Shown here: positions 18,845 to 30,255 of the stretch, in pieces
How positions within the stretch are numbered: position 1 is the stretch's first letter
Layout of the letters: each line of letters opens with the position of its first letter
Assembly (NCBI GenBank): GCA_036499395.1
Contig: DASYDW010000064.1
Location: 124,001 to 188,000 of the forward strand
DNA length: 64,000 nucleotides
Source of the DNA: Pirellulales bacterium
Lineage (GTDB): Bacteria; Planctomycetota; Planctomycetia; Pirellulales; JACPPG01
Direction of reading: 5' to 3'
Made by a program: the position numbers and the translations under genes
Notes under the pieces: model-generated
The model's input: only the letters and a program-made list of their open reading frames with translations
The model's database searches: none
Told to the model about the DNA's origin: nothing

Positions 18845-19924
18845 ATGCCTCTTGATAAAATTAACGGCGCGCGGCCGACGTTCCGCTGGATAGGCGGGGT
18901 CGACGGTCATCTGCAGCTGATCGATCAGACATTGTTGCCGGTCGAGGTGCTCGAAATCGCCTGCCGCGACGTGGAAACCGTGTTCGAGGCCATTCGCTCG
19001 CTGCGCGTGCGCGGAGCGCCGGCCATCGGTGTAGCGGCCGCATACGGCGTTGTCATCGGAGCGCAACAAGCCAGTTCGGCTGATGCCTCTTCTTTCCTAA
19101 GCGATGTGCATCGAGCGGCAGATCGTTTGGCGGAAAGCCGGCCTACGGCCGTGAATCTATTTTGGGCTATCGAGCGCATGCGGCGTGTGGTGAGCGAACC
19201 GCAAAACATAGATACTGCGCCCTCGGCCCGCATCGCCCGCCTGCTCGCCGAAGCACAAGCGATTCACGAAGAAGATCGCGCCATGTGCCGCGCCATCGGC
19301 CGTTACGGGCAAGCGCTACTCAGTGATGGCCAAGGCGTACTGACGCACTGCAATGCCGGGGCGCTGGCCACGAGCGATTACGGTACCGCGCTGGCACTGT
19401 TCTTCGCAGCGCAGGAGGCGGGCAAGAAACTGCATATTTACGCCGATGAAACGCGTCCGTTGCTGCAAGGAGCGCGGCTTACGGCGTGGGAACTGCAAGA
19501 GCGCGGCATCGACGTCACGGTAATTTGCGATTCGATGGCGGCGCAAGTGATGCGAGAAGGACGCGTACAGGCCGTGGTGACCGGTGCCGATCGGATCGCG
19601 GCCAACGGCGACACAGCGAATAAGATCGGCACCTATGGTGTGGCCATATTGGCGGCGGCACACAACATTCCGTTTTACGTGGCAGCGCCAACGAACACTT
19701 TCGACTTATCGCTGGCCGACGGCAGTGGAATTCCGATCGAACAACGCAACGAGCGTGAGATCACCCACGGCTTTGGCCGACAGACCACGCCGGCGGGAGT
19801 AAAGGTTTACAACCCCGCCTTCGATGTCACACCGGCACGGCTGATTCGGGCCATTATCTGCGAGCGGGGCGTGATCGATCCCGTGACGCGCGAGAACATC
19901 ACAGCCATGGTCGCTGAAGCTTGA
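18845..19924 (+). CDS. mtnA: S-methyl-5-thioribose-1-phosphate isomerase
   Basis: Methionine salvage step that isomerises methylthioribose-1-phosphate to the ribulose form. The 359 residues show the eIF2B-like fold motifs RVRGAPAIGVAAAYG, the catalytic-Cys region THCNAGALAT and the catalytic-Asp region TGADRIAANGDTANKIGTYG. The start has CGGAG about 6 bases upstream. It lies immediately after ald. It converges on cdsA with a short gap and no clear terminator. No other mtn genes are in the window. Confidence 0.96.
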   Translation: MPLDKINGARPTFRWIGGVDGHLQLIDQTLLPVEVLEIACRDVETVFEAIRSLRVRGAPAIGVAAAYGVVIGAQQASSADASSFLSDVHRAADRLAESRPTAVNLFWAIERMRRVVSEPQNIDTAPSARIARLLAEAQAIHEEDRAMCRAIGRYGQALLSDGQGVLTHCNAGALATSDYGTALALFFAAQEAGKKLHIYADETRPLLQGARLTAWELQERGIDVTVICDSMAAQVMREGRVQAVVTGADRIAANGDTANKIGTYGVAILAAAHNIPFYVAAPTNTFDLSLADGSGIPIEQRNEREITHGFGRQTTPAGVKVYNPAFDVTPARLIRAIICERGVIDPVTRENITAMVAEA

Positions 19925-19942
19925 GGGCATTGCCCATCAACG

Positions 19943-20947
19943 TCATCGCAACGTGAAAATGCGAGCCGGTTCGTCGAGTCCCACGCCGACAAAGTAGTGC
20001 ACGTAGTGAAATACGGCAGGGGCGACCAGGATCAGACTGTCGAATCGGTCGAGGATTCCGCCGTGGCCGGGAATTGAGTCTCCCATGTCTTTGATTCCCA
20101 AGTCGCGCTTGACTGACGAGAGCAGCAAATCGCCGAGCTGTCCTAAAGTGCTGATCATCGCGCCAAAGAGCACCAGCTGTGCGGGCTGCGAAAGTGGCGT
20201 TCCGGCAAACACGAAATGCCCAAGCCCGGCGGCGAGTCCCGTGGTGAGAATCAGCGCGCCGACGGCACCCGCGACGGTTTTATTGGGACTCGTGTTCGGA
20301 GCGAGCTTCCGACGTCCAAACGCACGGCCCGTCATGTAGGCGAATACGTCGTTCAACTCAACAGTCACGAGCAATGTCAGGATTAGCGGGCGATAGTTGG
20401 GACCGTTTGCCAGGTAACCAAGGTGCGCTAGGCCACTTCCAAACAGCGCATAACCCAGCGACCCTAGTGCGACGCGCCGAATGTATCCGTGGGGTCGGTC
20501 ATCCAAAATCGTTACGGCCGCAATAGCCCCGATCGAAAGTGGAATCAGCGCGACGAAGAATCCGTACCAGTGATCGAGAACGGCAAAATGGATAGCAAGA
20601 ATGCCAAGATACACCGTGGTATTCACAGTCCGTTCGCGATTGAGTCCGGTCACACGGGCGAACTCACGATAGCAAAGTAGACTGAGCGCGGCGATGGCCA
20701 GGATCGTCCAAATTGCGCCGAGAAGAACTGGAACCGCCATGACCGGCACGAGAAACAGCCAGGACAAATAACGCTTCCACAATTCGTCATGCAGCTTCGC
20801 AGAAGCGCCCGTTACACTGGTTACAAACAAGATCAGCAGCGGCGCCAGGGCGAGCAAAGCAGCCACGGCGGCCACGATCCACAGAGTAATAGCCTGATCG
20901 AAGGCATGGCTATAGCCGAACAGACGCTGCTGTGTTTGATCTGTCAT
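19943..20947 (-). CDS. cdsA: Phosphatidate cytidylyltransferase (CdsA)
   Basis: Makes CDP-diacylglycerol from phosphatidate and CTP in the inner membrane. 334 residues with about eight hydrophobic spans. The C-terminal family signature is present (SVKRDLGIKDMG, then IPGHGGILDRFDS). Its ATG overlaps the stop of the upstream CDP-alcohol phosphotransferase gene in an ATGA junction, indicating translational coupling. The two proteins would act in sequence in phospholipid synthesis. Confidence 0.93.
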   Translation of the reverse strand: MTDQTQQRLFGYSHAFDQAITLWIVAAVAALLALAPLLILFVTSVTGASAKLHDELWKRYLSWLFLVPVMAVPVLLGAIWTILAIAALSLLCYREFARVTGLNRERTVNTTVYLGILAIHFAVLDHWYGFFVALIPLSIGAIAAVTILDDRPHGYIRRVALGSLGYALFGSGLAHLGYLANGPNYRPLILTLLVTVELNDVFAYMTGRAFGRRKLAPNTSPNKTVAGAVGALILTTGLAAGLGHFVFAGTPLSQPAQLVLFGAMISTLGQLGDLLLSSVKRDLGIKDMGDSIPGHGGILDRFDSLILVAPAVFHYVHYFVGVGLDEPARIFTLR

Positions 20948-21618
20948 ACATCGCCTCGCTGCAAGATCGAGGCTGTGCGCAACAGCCGACGTCCTGCGGT
21001 CACAATGCTTCCCACAATGATTAACAACAGAGCGGAGGCTGACAGACCTCCGTCAAGCGAACCAATCCCGTGTATCTGCCAGGAGTTGGGAGCAACTCCC
21101 AGATAAACACCCACGACCGTTGCGACGAACATTCGCTGCTGCTTTGCCATCGGACCCGAGAAATCTTGGGGAGCGCCGGCTACCTTCCCCACGCCACGAA
21201 CGTAAGCTGTGAAGATCGCGGCGATGGCCGCCCAGTAACCGAGAACTGGAATGCCACCGGCGGAATAGCCCAGTCCAATGAGCGTCGCCGTGTCAGAGAT
21301 GCGATCCGGCACTTCGTTGAATAGTTCGCCGACCGGCGATGCCGTCTTTGTCTCGATGGCGACCATGCCATCGAACATGTTGGCTAGTAGCCGTAGTTGG
21401 ACGCACGCGGCGCCCATCAACCAAAAGATGCGCGCGAATTCGGGCCAGACAGCCGTCAGCGAAAAGCAGGATCCTGCCGACAAACCAGCCACCATGCCTG
21501 CGACAGAGATCGTGTTGGCGGAAACGCCTCGTGCGGCTAGCCAACGCGCCGTACGCCGAGAGACTGCCGGCTCGCGTGCCGCGATGGGACGCCGATCACC
21601 GACGCGATTTTGCCCCAT
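20944..21618 (-). CDS. CDP-alcohol phosphatidyltransferase family protein
   Basis: Membrane enzyme expected to transfer a phosphoalcohol or phosphatidyl group from a CDP-linked donor. 224 residues with about six hydrophobic spans. The active-site signature is a variant. The usual DxxDGxxAR-G-DxxxD pattern reads NMFDGMVAIE, then GELFNEVPDRISD, so the first and third Asp positions are Asn and the Arg is Ile. From memory, such NLFDGMVA/GElfNdlPDR variants form their own subfamily often found beside cdsA. Product is unknown. It is coupled to cdsA by a 4-bp overlap. Confidence 0.82.
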   Translation of the reverse strand: MGQNRVGDRRPIAAREPAVSRRTARWLAARGVSANTISVAGMVAGLSAGSCFSLTAVWPEFARIFWLMGAACVQLRLLANMFDGMVAIETKTASPVGELFNEVPDRISDTATLIGLGYSAGGIPVLGYWAAIAAIFTAYVRGVGKVAGAPQDFSGPMAKQQRMFVATVVGVYLGVAPNSWQIHGIGSLDGGLSASALLLIIVGSIVTAGRRLLRTASILQRGDV

Positions 21619-21835
21619 TCAAAATAATCCGACGTTTTCAGATTGATTTCAAAAACCACTGGCCCTACGAACGAGTATCCATTCTCGCACGAGTTTATCG
21701 CAACGCGTTCCGGCGGGCCACGCTCAGATTGCCCGCTTGTCACCGCTCGTGCGCACGTCAACAATGTAAGGCCCTTTCCGGTTTGCGGCATCGCGCCGCT
21801 CGTGACATTTGCCGATGTCCTCAAGGATGGTCCGC

Positions 21836-22726
21836 GTGCTGGTCGAAACTCGAGCACTGACCAAGATCTACGGTCCCAAGACTGCGCTGGACCACTGCAA
21901 CCTGGAGATCCCGCAGGGGGAAGTCCTCGGCCTGCTCGGCCCCAATGGCGCCGGCAAAACTACGCTGCTGCGCCTGCTAATGGGATACCTGCGCCCCAGC
22001 GGCGGGCGGGCCACGATCGACGGGCTGGATTGCTACCACCAGAGTGTGGCCGTTCATCATCGCGTGGCGTATCTGCCGGGTGACGCGCGCCTATTCGGTC
22101 AGATGCGCGGCCGCGAGGTACTGCGTTTCTTTTGCGAAGTGCGACGCGAATCCGACCTCAGCCGGGCGCTAGATTTTGCCGAACGCTTGGAACTTGACCT
22201 GTCGGGGCAAGTCGTGTCGTTCTCGACAGGCATGCGGCAGAAACTGGCCCTGGCGGCGGTGCTGGCGGCCGACACGCCACTGTTGATCCTCGACGAGCCG
22301 ACAGCAAATCTTGATCCCACCGTGCGTAGCGACGTCGTGGCGATCGTTCGCGAAGCGCAACAGGCCGGACGGACCGTGATCTTTTCGTCGCACGTGATGG
22401 ACGAAGTCGAAGACGCCTGCAGCCGCGTCTGCATCTTGCGCAAGGGGAAGCTCGTGCATACGCAAGCCATGGGCGAACTGCTGCGCCAGCACCGCATCAC
22501 CGCGCGATTCACGGCCGCCTTGCCGCCAGTACCTGCCCGATTGGCTGGCGAAATTCAAATCCATTACGACGGCCCCGATTCGGTTCGTATCGAAACGCCC
22601 GGCGAGCTTTCGCCGCTGTTGGGTTGGCTGGCCACGCTGCCCTTGGCCGAGGTGCGCATCGAGCCGTTTCGTCTGCGCTCGATTTATGATCGTTTTCACG
22701 GGGCCGAGGTGAGTGATGGGCAATAA
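21836..22726 (+). CDS. ABC transporter ATP-binding protein (ABC-2 exporter type)
   Basis: ATPase of an export pump. 296 residues from a GTG with AAGGA 8 bases upstream; in-frame ATGs at 21815 and 21827 are alternatives. Walker A GPNGAGKTTLL, the signature region SFSTGMRQKLALA, Walker B LLILDEPTANLD and the switch His SSHVMDEVE are all present, so it should hydrolyse ATP. A C-terminal domain of about 80 residues follows, as in drug or polysaccharide exporters of this class. It overlaps the permease gene by 11 bp. Substrate is unknown. Confidence 0.9.
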   Translation: MLVETRALTKIYGPKTALDHCNLEIPQGEVLGLLGPNGAGKTTLLRLLMGYLRPSGGRATIDGLDCYHQSVAVHHRVAYLPGDARLFGQMRGREVLRFFCEVRRESDLSRALDFAERLELDLSGQVVSFSTGMRQKLALAAVLAADTPLLILDEPTANLDPTVRSDVVAIVREAQQAGRTVIFSSHVMDEVEDACSRVCILRKGKLVHTQAMGELLRQHRITARFTAALPPVPARLAGEIQIHYDGPDSVRIETPGELSPLLGWLATLPLAEVRIEPFRLRSIYDRFHGAEVSDGQ

Positions 22727-23543
22727 GGCCTTGTGGCGGAAAGCGATCGGCGATGCGCGGCTATTGCTGTTGTTTCTGACCGCGCTATTGTTCGGCTTCA
22801 ATTGGCTCTTTGTGTATTTATCGAGCTTGATCGATCTAGGACCGCTGGGCGTATTCTTGCAAACGCTGCCGCCGGCCTTCGAAAAATTATCAGGCGTTCC
22901 GTTTGCCAGCGTCGCGACACCGGTCGGTCGCATCTCGGCAGCTTACGTCGACCCGGTAGTGCTGTTCGCGACCACGATCTGGGCGGTCGGACGCGGCTCG
23001 GACGCCGTAAGCGGTGAAATCGGGCGCGGAACAATGGAGATGCTGCTGGCCCAGCCGGTACGCCGCATCTCGGTGCTGGCCACGCAAGCCGCGGTCACGA
23101 CGCTCGGCTCGGCCGTTCTGGCCACGGCAGTGCTGCTGGGGACTTGCATGGGACTGGCCACGGTATCGCTGAGCGAGCACGTCGATTGGACCACGTTCGT
23201 GCCCGGCGCCGTGAACCTGTTCGCGATGATGTTCTTTCTCTCAGGCGTCAGCACCCTGGTCTCGTCGACGGACAATCATCGCTGGCGCACGATCGGCGTA
23301 GTCGGCGGTTTTTATGTGGTGCAGTTGGTTTTTAAGGTCATCGGCCGCCTAGTCGACCGTTTTTCGTGGCTGATGTATTTGACGTTTGGCACCGCCTGCG
23401 AGCCTCAGGCACTGGTGATCGACGCCGAGCAGGCCTGGGCACTATCGGTGCGATATGACGGCGTTCTGATCGGCATCGGACTGGCCTGTTATGTGGTGGC
23501 CGCTGCGATCTTCTCGCAACGCGATTTACCGGCCCCACTATAA
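22716..23543 (+). CDS. ABC-2 type transporter permease
   Basis: Membrane partner of the preceding ATPase. 275 residues with six hydrophobic segments. The typical cytoplasmic phrase EIGRGTMEMLLAQPVRR follows the second span, as in NatB- or GldF-type exporter permeases. The gene overlaps the ATPase gene, and GAGG lies 8 bases before the ATG, so translation is coupled. Substrate cannot be inferred. Confidence 0.88.
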   Translation: MGNKALWRKAIGDARLLLLFLTALLFGFNWLFVYLSSLIDLGPLGVFLQTLPPAFEKLSGVPFASVATPVGRISAAYVDPVVLFATTIWAVGRGSDAVSGEIGRGTMEMLLAQPVRRISVLATQAAVTTLGSAVLATAVLLGTCMGLATVSLSEHVDWTTFVPGAVNLFAMMFFLSGVSTLVSSTDNHRWRTIGVVGGFYVVQLVFKVIGRLVDRFSWLMYLTFGTACEPQALVIDAEQAWALSVRYDGVLIGIGLACYVVAAAIFSQRDLPAPL

Positions 23544-23677
23544 ACTGCTAGTACGCCAGCATTTACGCCGTAGGACTCGGATAGCGTCAAATACCGATTG
23601 CGGGCATAATAGGGGTTAGGGAACCTGGAGACTGTGCCAGGGACGGTCACAGAATCGCTATTTGAGGGAGTTACATT

Positions 23678-25297
23678 ATGCGTGCGTCCGTTCGAGCCGC
23701 GAGCTTTCTCTCCCTGATGATCCTTGCCGCGACCAGCGCGTGGGCCGTCGAGGAGAAGGAAGGTGGACAAGAGGATCTCGATCGCGCGATCGAATCCAAG
23801 CTGGGGGCGCACAGCATTCGCGAGTTGAATTCGGTGATCACCCTGTGCGAGAGCGCGCTGGATAAAGGGCTGACCACCAAGAACGAAGTTTTCGCCAAGC
23901 AACTCCTCTCGGCTTCACTGGTCGAGCGCGGTTCCGCGATTTGCGAAATGATCTTCGGCCGCGGCGCTCCTCCTCCGCAATGGCCGCAAATGAGACAGAT
24001 CGGCCTGGCCGATCTGGAGCGCGCCCTGCAATACGATCCTAATGTGGCCGAGGCGCACCTTTTGATTGCCCGATTGCAGACGTTGCCCGGCGGAGATCGC
24101 AAACGCGCGATAGTAGCCATTAACGAATTGGTGCGGCTCAGCGGCGAAGAGCCTGAGAAGCAGGCCGAGGCGCTGGTGTTGCGCAGCGGCTTGCAAGAAT
24201 CGCCCGAGCAGGGCTTGGCTGACTTGAACGACGCGGTAAAGTTGGCGCCGAAGGATCCGAAGGCGCTGCGGACTCGCGGTGCCATGAAGCTGGCGTTGAA
24301 GGACTCGGCCGGCGCAGTGGCCGATTTCGACGCGGCGCTCGAACTCGAACCGGACGACGCAGCCACGTACGAGGCCAAGGCCCTCACGTTGGCCACCGAC
24401 GAAAAATGGGAAGCCGCGCGAGCGGCGCTCGATCGCGCACTCGAACTGTCGCCAGGCTCGATCGAGATTCTGCTGCAGCGTGGGCGAATCAACGTCATGT
24501 CCGGCAACAACGAGGACGGTTTGGTGGATTTCAGCGAGATCCTGCGAATCGATCCGGAAAATGTTCCCGCCTTGCTGTTGCGAGCCGAAGCCGCGATTCC
24601 CGATCACTTGGAAGAAGCACTCGAGGATCTGAATCGAGCGCTCGATCTGCGTCCGGGCCTGGTGCCCGCGCTGCGTCAGCGTGCATCGCTGTTGGCCCAT
24701 GCCAAGAAGTTTAGCGCCGCGGTGAGCGATCTGGAGCTCGCCCGAAAGCTGGAGCCGGCCGATCAAGCGGCCGCGCTGCAACTGGCCGCGGTCTATGTCG
24801 TGGAAGGCAAATTGGAAAACGGCCAACGCATCTACGAAGAGATCCTTCAGGCTGACCCGAAAAACTGGATGGCATATCGCGGTCGCGGCGATTTGCATCT
24901 CACCTCGGGAAAACATCGTGACGCGGTCGCCGACCTGGAAAAAGCTCTCACGATCAAGGACGACGACAGCGGCGTCCTGAACAACCTGGCCTGGGTCCTG
25001 GCGACCAGCCCCGACGAAGGCCTACGTAACGGCAGCCGCGCCATCGAGCTGGCCAAACGAGCCTGCGAGGTGACCGAGTACAAGCAGCCGCATATTCTCA
25101 GCACACTGGCTGCCGGCTACGCCGAGACGGGCGACTTTACGACCGCCGTCGAATGGTCGAAGAAGGCGCTCGAGCTTGGCGACGAGGCGCAAAAGGCCGA
25201 TCTGTCCAAGGAATTGGAAAGTTACCAATCGTCGAAGCCTTGGCGTGAACTGCAGACGGCCGCGGCCGACCAAGGCGGCGACACCACGCGTCGCTAA
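23678..25297 (+). CDS. Secreted TPR-repeat protein
   Basis: 539 residues. A signal peptide (ASFLSLMILAATSAWA) is followed by about ten tetratricopeptide repeats. Examples are GLADLERALQYDPNVAEA, GAVADFDAALELEPDDA and HRDAVADLEKALTIKDDD. The last part (NNLAWVLATSPDEGLRNGSR) carries a phrase typical of planctomycete periplasmic TPR proteins. A GAGGGAG ribosome-binding site precedes the ATG. It probably acts as a protein-protein scaffold in the periplasm. No catalytic domain is visible. It may or may not be linked to the upstream ABC exporter, which ends about 135 bp before. Confidence 0.85.
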   Translation: MRASVRAASFLSLMILAATSAWAVEEKEGGQEDLDRAIESKLGAHSIRELNSVITLCESALDKGLTTKNEVFAKQLLSASLVERGSAICEMIFGRGAPPPQWPQMRQIGLADLERALQYDPNVAEAHLLIARLQTLPGGDRKRAIVAINELVRLSGEEPEKQAEALVLRSGLQESPEQGLADLNDAVKLAPKDPKALRTRGAMKLALKDSAGAVADFDAALELEPDDAATYEAKALTLATDEKWEAARAALDRALELSPGSIEILLQRGRINVMSGNNEDGLVDFSEILRIDPENVPALLLRAEAAIPDHLEEALEDLNRALDLRPGLVPALRQRASLLAHAKKFSAAVSDLELARKLEPADQAAALQLAAVYVVEGKLENGQRIYEEILQADPKNWMAYRGRGDLHLTSGKHRDAVADLEKALTIKDDDSGVLNNLAWVLATSPDEGLRNGSRAIELAKRACEVTEYKQPHILSTLAAGYAETGDFTTAVEWSKKALELGDEAQKADLSKELESYQSSKPWRELQTAAADQGGDTTRR

Positions 25298-25411
25298 GTC
25301 GTACCGCCTGCCGAGGGTGATCGGTGGATGCTGGCGAGCAGTGTCGTATGTTGTTTTCTAAATCGTGAACCGTTAGTCCGTCGTTAGCCGCGTCATTCGC
25401 ACGAAGTCAAA

Positions 25412-25981
25412 GTGAATCGAGCCGACGCCTTCCAGCTCGTGTGCGAGTACACCGCCAGCGACAGTCTGCGCAAGCACATGCTGGCCGTCGAAGCGGCCAT
25501 GCGGGCCTACGCTCGGCGCTTCGGCGAGGACGAAGAGACGTGGGGCATCGTCGGCCTGCTACACGATTTCGATTACGAGCGCTGGCCTGATCCCCCCGCG
25601 CATCCGCTCGAGGGGGCCGCGATCCTGGCGCGCCTCGGCTATCCCGAGCACGTGATCTATGCGATCAAGTCGCACGCGGATTATCTGACAGACTGTCCCC
25701 GCCGCTCGCGGCTCGATAAGGCCCTGTATGCGTGCGACGAACTGGCCGGATTTGCGGTCGCCGTCGCGCTCATGCGTCCCGAACGGCTCGCCGGAATGCA
25801 GGCATCGAGCGTGCGCAAGAAGTTGAAACAAAAGGGTTTTGCGGCGGCGGTCAATCGCGAAGATATCCGTCGCGGGGCCGAGGACCTGGGGGTCGACCTG
25901 GACGAACACTTTCAGTTCGTGATCGACGCACTGCAGGGTATTGCACCGGAGCTTGGCCTGGAGAGTCCAACCGGGGTATAG
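25412..25981 (+). CDS. HD-domain phosphohydrolase family protein
   Basis: Metal-dependent phosphohydrolase-like protein of 189 residues with a GTG start. The HD metal motif is intact: His22 in LRKHMLAVE, His51-Asp52 in [10 protein letters not shown], then a His in HPLEGAAIL and SHADY further on. The C-terminal helical part ([17 protein letters not shown]) is shared with small HD proteins that act on nucleotides or are of unknown substrate. It precedes pckA on the same strand by about 180 bp. Function beyond the fold is not known. Confidence 0.85.
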   Translation: MNRADAFQLVCEYTASDSLRKHMLAVEAAMRAYARRFGEDEETWGIVGLLHDFDYERWPDPPAHPLEGAAILARLGYPEHVIYAIKSHADYLTDCPRRSRLDKALYACDELAGFAVAVALMRPERLAGMQASSVRKKLKQKGFAAAVNREDIRRGAEDLGVDLDEHFQFVIDALQGIAPELGLESPTGV

Positions 25982-26159
25982 TTCACGGCCAGCAAGCGCG
26001 CTAGGCGGGGCACTCGCTGGCGATAATCAATTCGTAACATCGTCTGGCCGCGTCGCTAACGAGCCATCGAACGGCGCGGCCGCTCAGCCAGACGACAACG
26101 CGCACCAATTGTCGTGGGAATGGTTGCCCGCGGCCGACTTCTTTCTGAAGAGACTTTCG

Positions 26160-27764
<1,605 letters not shown>

Positions 27765-27790
27765 TTCGACGTGCGCCGGACTAGAGTTCT

Positions 27791-27851
27791 GCTAGCGCAA
27801 AAAAATGCAACCGCAGAGCAACGGTCGCCATCCGTCGCTCCGCGGCTGCAT
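27791..27851 (-). terminator. Terminator of glnB
   Basis: An imperfect long stem (arms starting ATGCA at 27805 and ending TGCAT at 27851, with two internal mismatches) is followed on the minus strand by seven T and then GCGCTAGC. It sits between the convergent pckA and glnB genes. Confidence 0.8.
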
Positions 27852-27879
27852 ACTCCGCCTGTCGTGCGATGCGTGACTC

Positions 27880-28281
<402 letters not shown>

Positions 28282-28302
28282 TCAGGTGCCACGATCCCTT
28301 AA

Positions 28303-28318
28303 AGCAACGCGCGTGCCA
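28303..28318 (-). promoter_or_regulatory. Sigma-54 promoter of glnB
   Basis: On the minus strand the sequence reads TGGCACG-CGCG-TTGCT, an exact match to the -24/-12 consensus with GG and GC 10 bases apart. Transcription would begin near 28293, leaving a leader of about 75 bases before glnB. Nitrogen-regulated P-II genes are classic sigma-54 targets. Confidence 0.85.
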
Positions 28319-28568
28319 TGAGAATCGCAGGGTACAAACGAAGCGATGACGCGCGTGCTAAACCCGCCACTGCGTTGCACTTTCGCGATCCCGATATTTT
28401 TTGCGCCCGCGGAAATGCGCAGCGAGCTGATTACTACGTGCGCGACGGCTCCGGCGCAGAAATCCACCGGTCGCAGCTACGCAAGATGATTCGCCATCGT
28501 GATTTAAGCCCTGCGCCGCGCCGCTGCACATGACTGTCACAAAACTGTGGCGCGCAGTTTACGGCGAA
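28319..28568. promoter_or_regulatory. Upstream region of glnB, probable activator-binding area
   Basis: 250 bp between the sigma-54 promoter and the end of the activator gene. No gene is supported. Activator (enhancer) sites would be expected here. TTGCGC and TGCGCA half-sites occur near 28400, but I cannot assign them to a regulator. Confidence 0.35.
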
Positions 28569-29963
28569 TTACGTGCGAAAACTGCCGGCGTCGATGCCGT
28601 GGGTCTTCAACAGTCGATAGAGCGTTCCGCGCGGCAATTGCGCTTCGAGCGCCGCCGACGTCACCTCACCGCCGTGGCGGCGCAAAAGCTCCGTCAGGTA
28701 CTGCCGCTCGAATTTGGCCATGTGTTCGTCGCGCACCCGAAAGTAGCCGGCCGGCCCGTCGGGAAGCGCCTTATGCGCGCCGGCCGCGACGACCAGCGAG
28801 TCAGGCAGATCCTCGAGCCCGATCATCGCATCCGTCGAAAGCGCGAGTGCCCGGCGAATCACGTTCTGCAACTCTCGAACATTCCCAGGCCAGGCATAGT
28901 GCGCAAAAACCTGGTACGCCTCGGGCGTAATGCCCGAGACCGGCTTGTTCATCTCGCGGCTGTATTTCACGGCGAAATGCTCGGCCAGCAGTCCCAAATC
29001 GTCGCCGCGCGCCACCAGCGGCGGCAGGTCGATTCGTACGACGTTAATGCGGTAGTAAAGATCCTTGCGGAATCGACCTTGCGCGACCATCGCGTCCAGA
29101 TCACGCGCCGTCGCGGCGACGATGCGCACGTCTACGTCGTTCTCCTGGCGGCCGCCGACGCGGCGAATCTTTCGCTCCTGCAATGTTCGCAGCAGCTTGG
29201 CCTGCATCAACAGCGGCAACTCACCCAACTCATCGAGAAAAAAGGTTCCTCCGTCAGCGAACTCCAACAGCCCGATGCTGCGCTGATCGGCGCCGGTAAA
29301 GGCCCCCTTCTCGTGGCCGAAGAATTCCGCTTCCAAGAGATTTTCGGGAATCGCGCCGCAATCGACCGGCACGAACGGACCTTCGGCGCGGCGGCTGCGG
29401 CGATGAATGCTACGCGCGACCAGCTCCTTGCCGGTTCCGGTGTCGCCGACGACCAACACGTCGACGCCGGAATCCGCCACCTGGTTTATGGTTTCAAAGA
29501 CCTTCCGCATTGCCGGGCAGGTGCCGACGATATCGTCGAAGCTGTAGGGACGCTCGATCTGGCGGCGCAGCAAACTGCGCTCGGCATCCCGGCGACGCTC
29601 TTTGAGCAATCTTTCCAAGAGCGCCGTCATCGCCCCTTTGCCCAAAGGTAACGACAGGCTTTCCACAGCGCCCAGCCGGGCCGCGGTGGACGCGCCGTTG
29701 GGCAGCGCGGGATCCGTGACCAAGATGATCGGCAGCGACGGTTCACGACCGTGAACTCGCTCGACCAGCTCGAGCGTGGCCGTCTCTGGCGGGCGCAATG
29801 ATACGATGAGTGCGTCGTACCACTCGTCGCCGAGTCGCCGCTCGGCCGCGGCCAAATCTTGCTCGAAAACCTGGACGCAGCCTTCCAAGCCCGATAACCC
29901 CTGGGCGTAGCTGGCCGGCGCAGCGGGATCCGGGTCAATGATCAACAGGCGGGATTCTGGCAC
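28569..29963 (-). CDS. Sigma-54-dependent transcriptional activator with degenerate receiver domain
   Basis: 464 residues in NtrC-like order: receiver-like domain (1-120), AAA+ domain (about 145-385) and a Fis-type helix-turn-helix at the C-terminus (VTSAALEAQLPRGTLYRLLK). The AAA+ part has Walker A GDTGTGKE, the sigma-54 contact loop GAFTGA and Walker B TFFLDELGELP, so it should activate sigma-54 promoters. In the receiver, the phosphoacceptor is Ser55 (DALIVS) and not Asp, and the usual Lys-Pro near the end reads LPLGK. It is therefore probably not driven by phosphorylation. No histidine kinase gene is adjacent. The glnB sigma-54 promoter lies 250 bp downstream. Confidence 0.93.
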   Translation of the reverse strand: MPESRLLIIDPDPAAPASYAQGLSGLEGCVQVFEQDLAAAERRLGDEWYDALIVSLRPPETATLELVERVHGREPSLPIILVTDPALPNGASTAARLGAVESLSLPLGKGAMTALLERLLKERRRDAERSLLRRQIERPYSFDDIVGTCPAMRKVFETINQVADSGVDVLVVGDTGTGKELVARSIHRRSRRAEGPFVPVDCGAIPENLLEAEFFGHEKGAFTGADQRSIGLLEFADGGTFFLDELGELPLLMQAKLLRTLQERKIRRVGGRQENDVDVRIVAATARDLDAMVAQGRFRKDLYYRINVVRIDLPPLVARGDDLGLLAEHFAVKYSREMNKPVSGITPEAYQVFAHYAWPGNVRELQNVIRRALALSTDAMIGLEDLPDSLVVAAGAHKALPDGPAGYFRVRDEHMAKFERQYLTELLRRHGGEVTSAALEAQLPRGTLYRLLKTHGIDAGSFRT

Positions 29964-30255
29964 CCCAAGCTCCTCGAGGAACGAGCAGCTCGCAGGGTCC
30001 GCCTCAACCCCGGCTGCTAGCGGCTTCTATAGAGCATCCGTCGGCCGAGTCACCGCGTCAACGGTCGTTTATGGACTGTCTGGGGATCGGCCCCCCGGAC
30101 GCCAAGCCCAGGCCACAACGCAGCAAAAAGGGGGTCTGCCTCAGGGCGTGGGGCACACTCTTCACACCGCCCGGCGGCCGACAAGTCCGCTTTTGGCCGT
30201 TTTTTGTTGCCGGCTGCAATTTTTCTTCCCTCACGTCGTTGTTAACGTTGTAGTC
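29964..30255. other. Divergent promoter region between sigma-54 activator and ECF sigma gene
   Basis: About 290 bp with no supported gene. It has G- and C-runs near 30090 and 30130 but no clear terminator or known operator. Confidence 0.3.

Noticed and set aside
23678..25297. TPR protein as an extra member of the TMTC-like array
   Set aside because: It has a signal peptide and only TPR repeats, with no multi-span membrane half or Asp-Asp loop.
28530..29651. 373-codon open frame on the plus strand
   Set aside because: Fully opposite the sigma-54 activator, whose motifs are clear; composition is that of an antisense frame.
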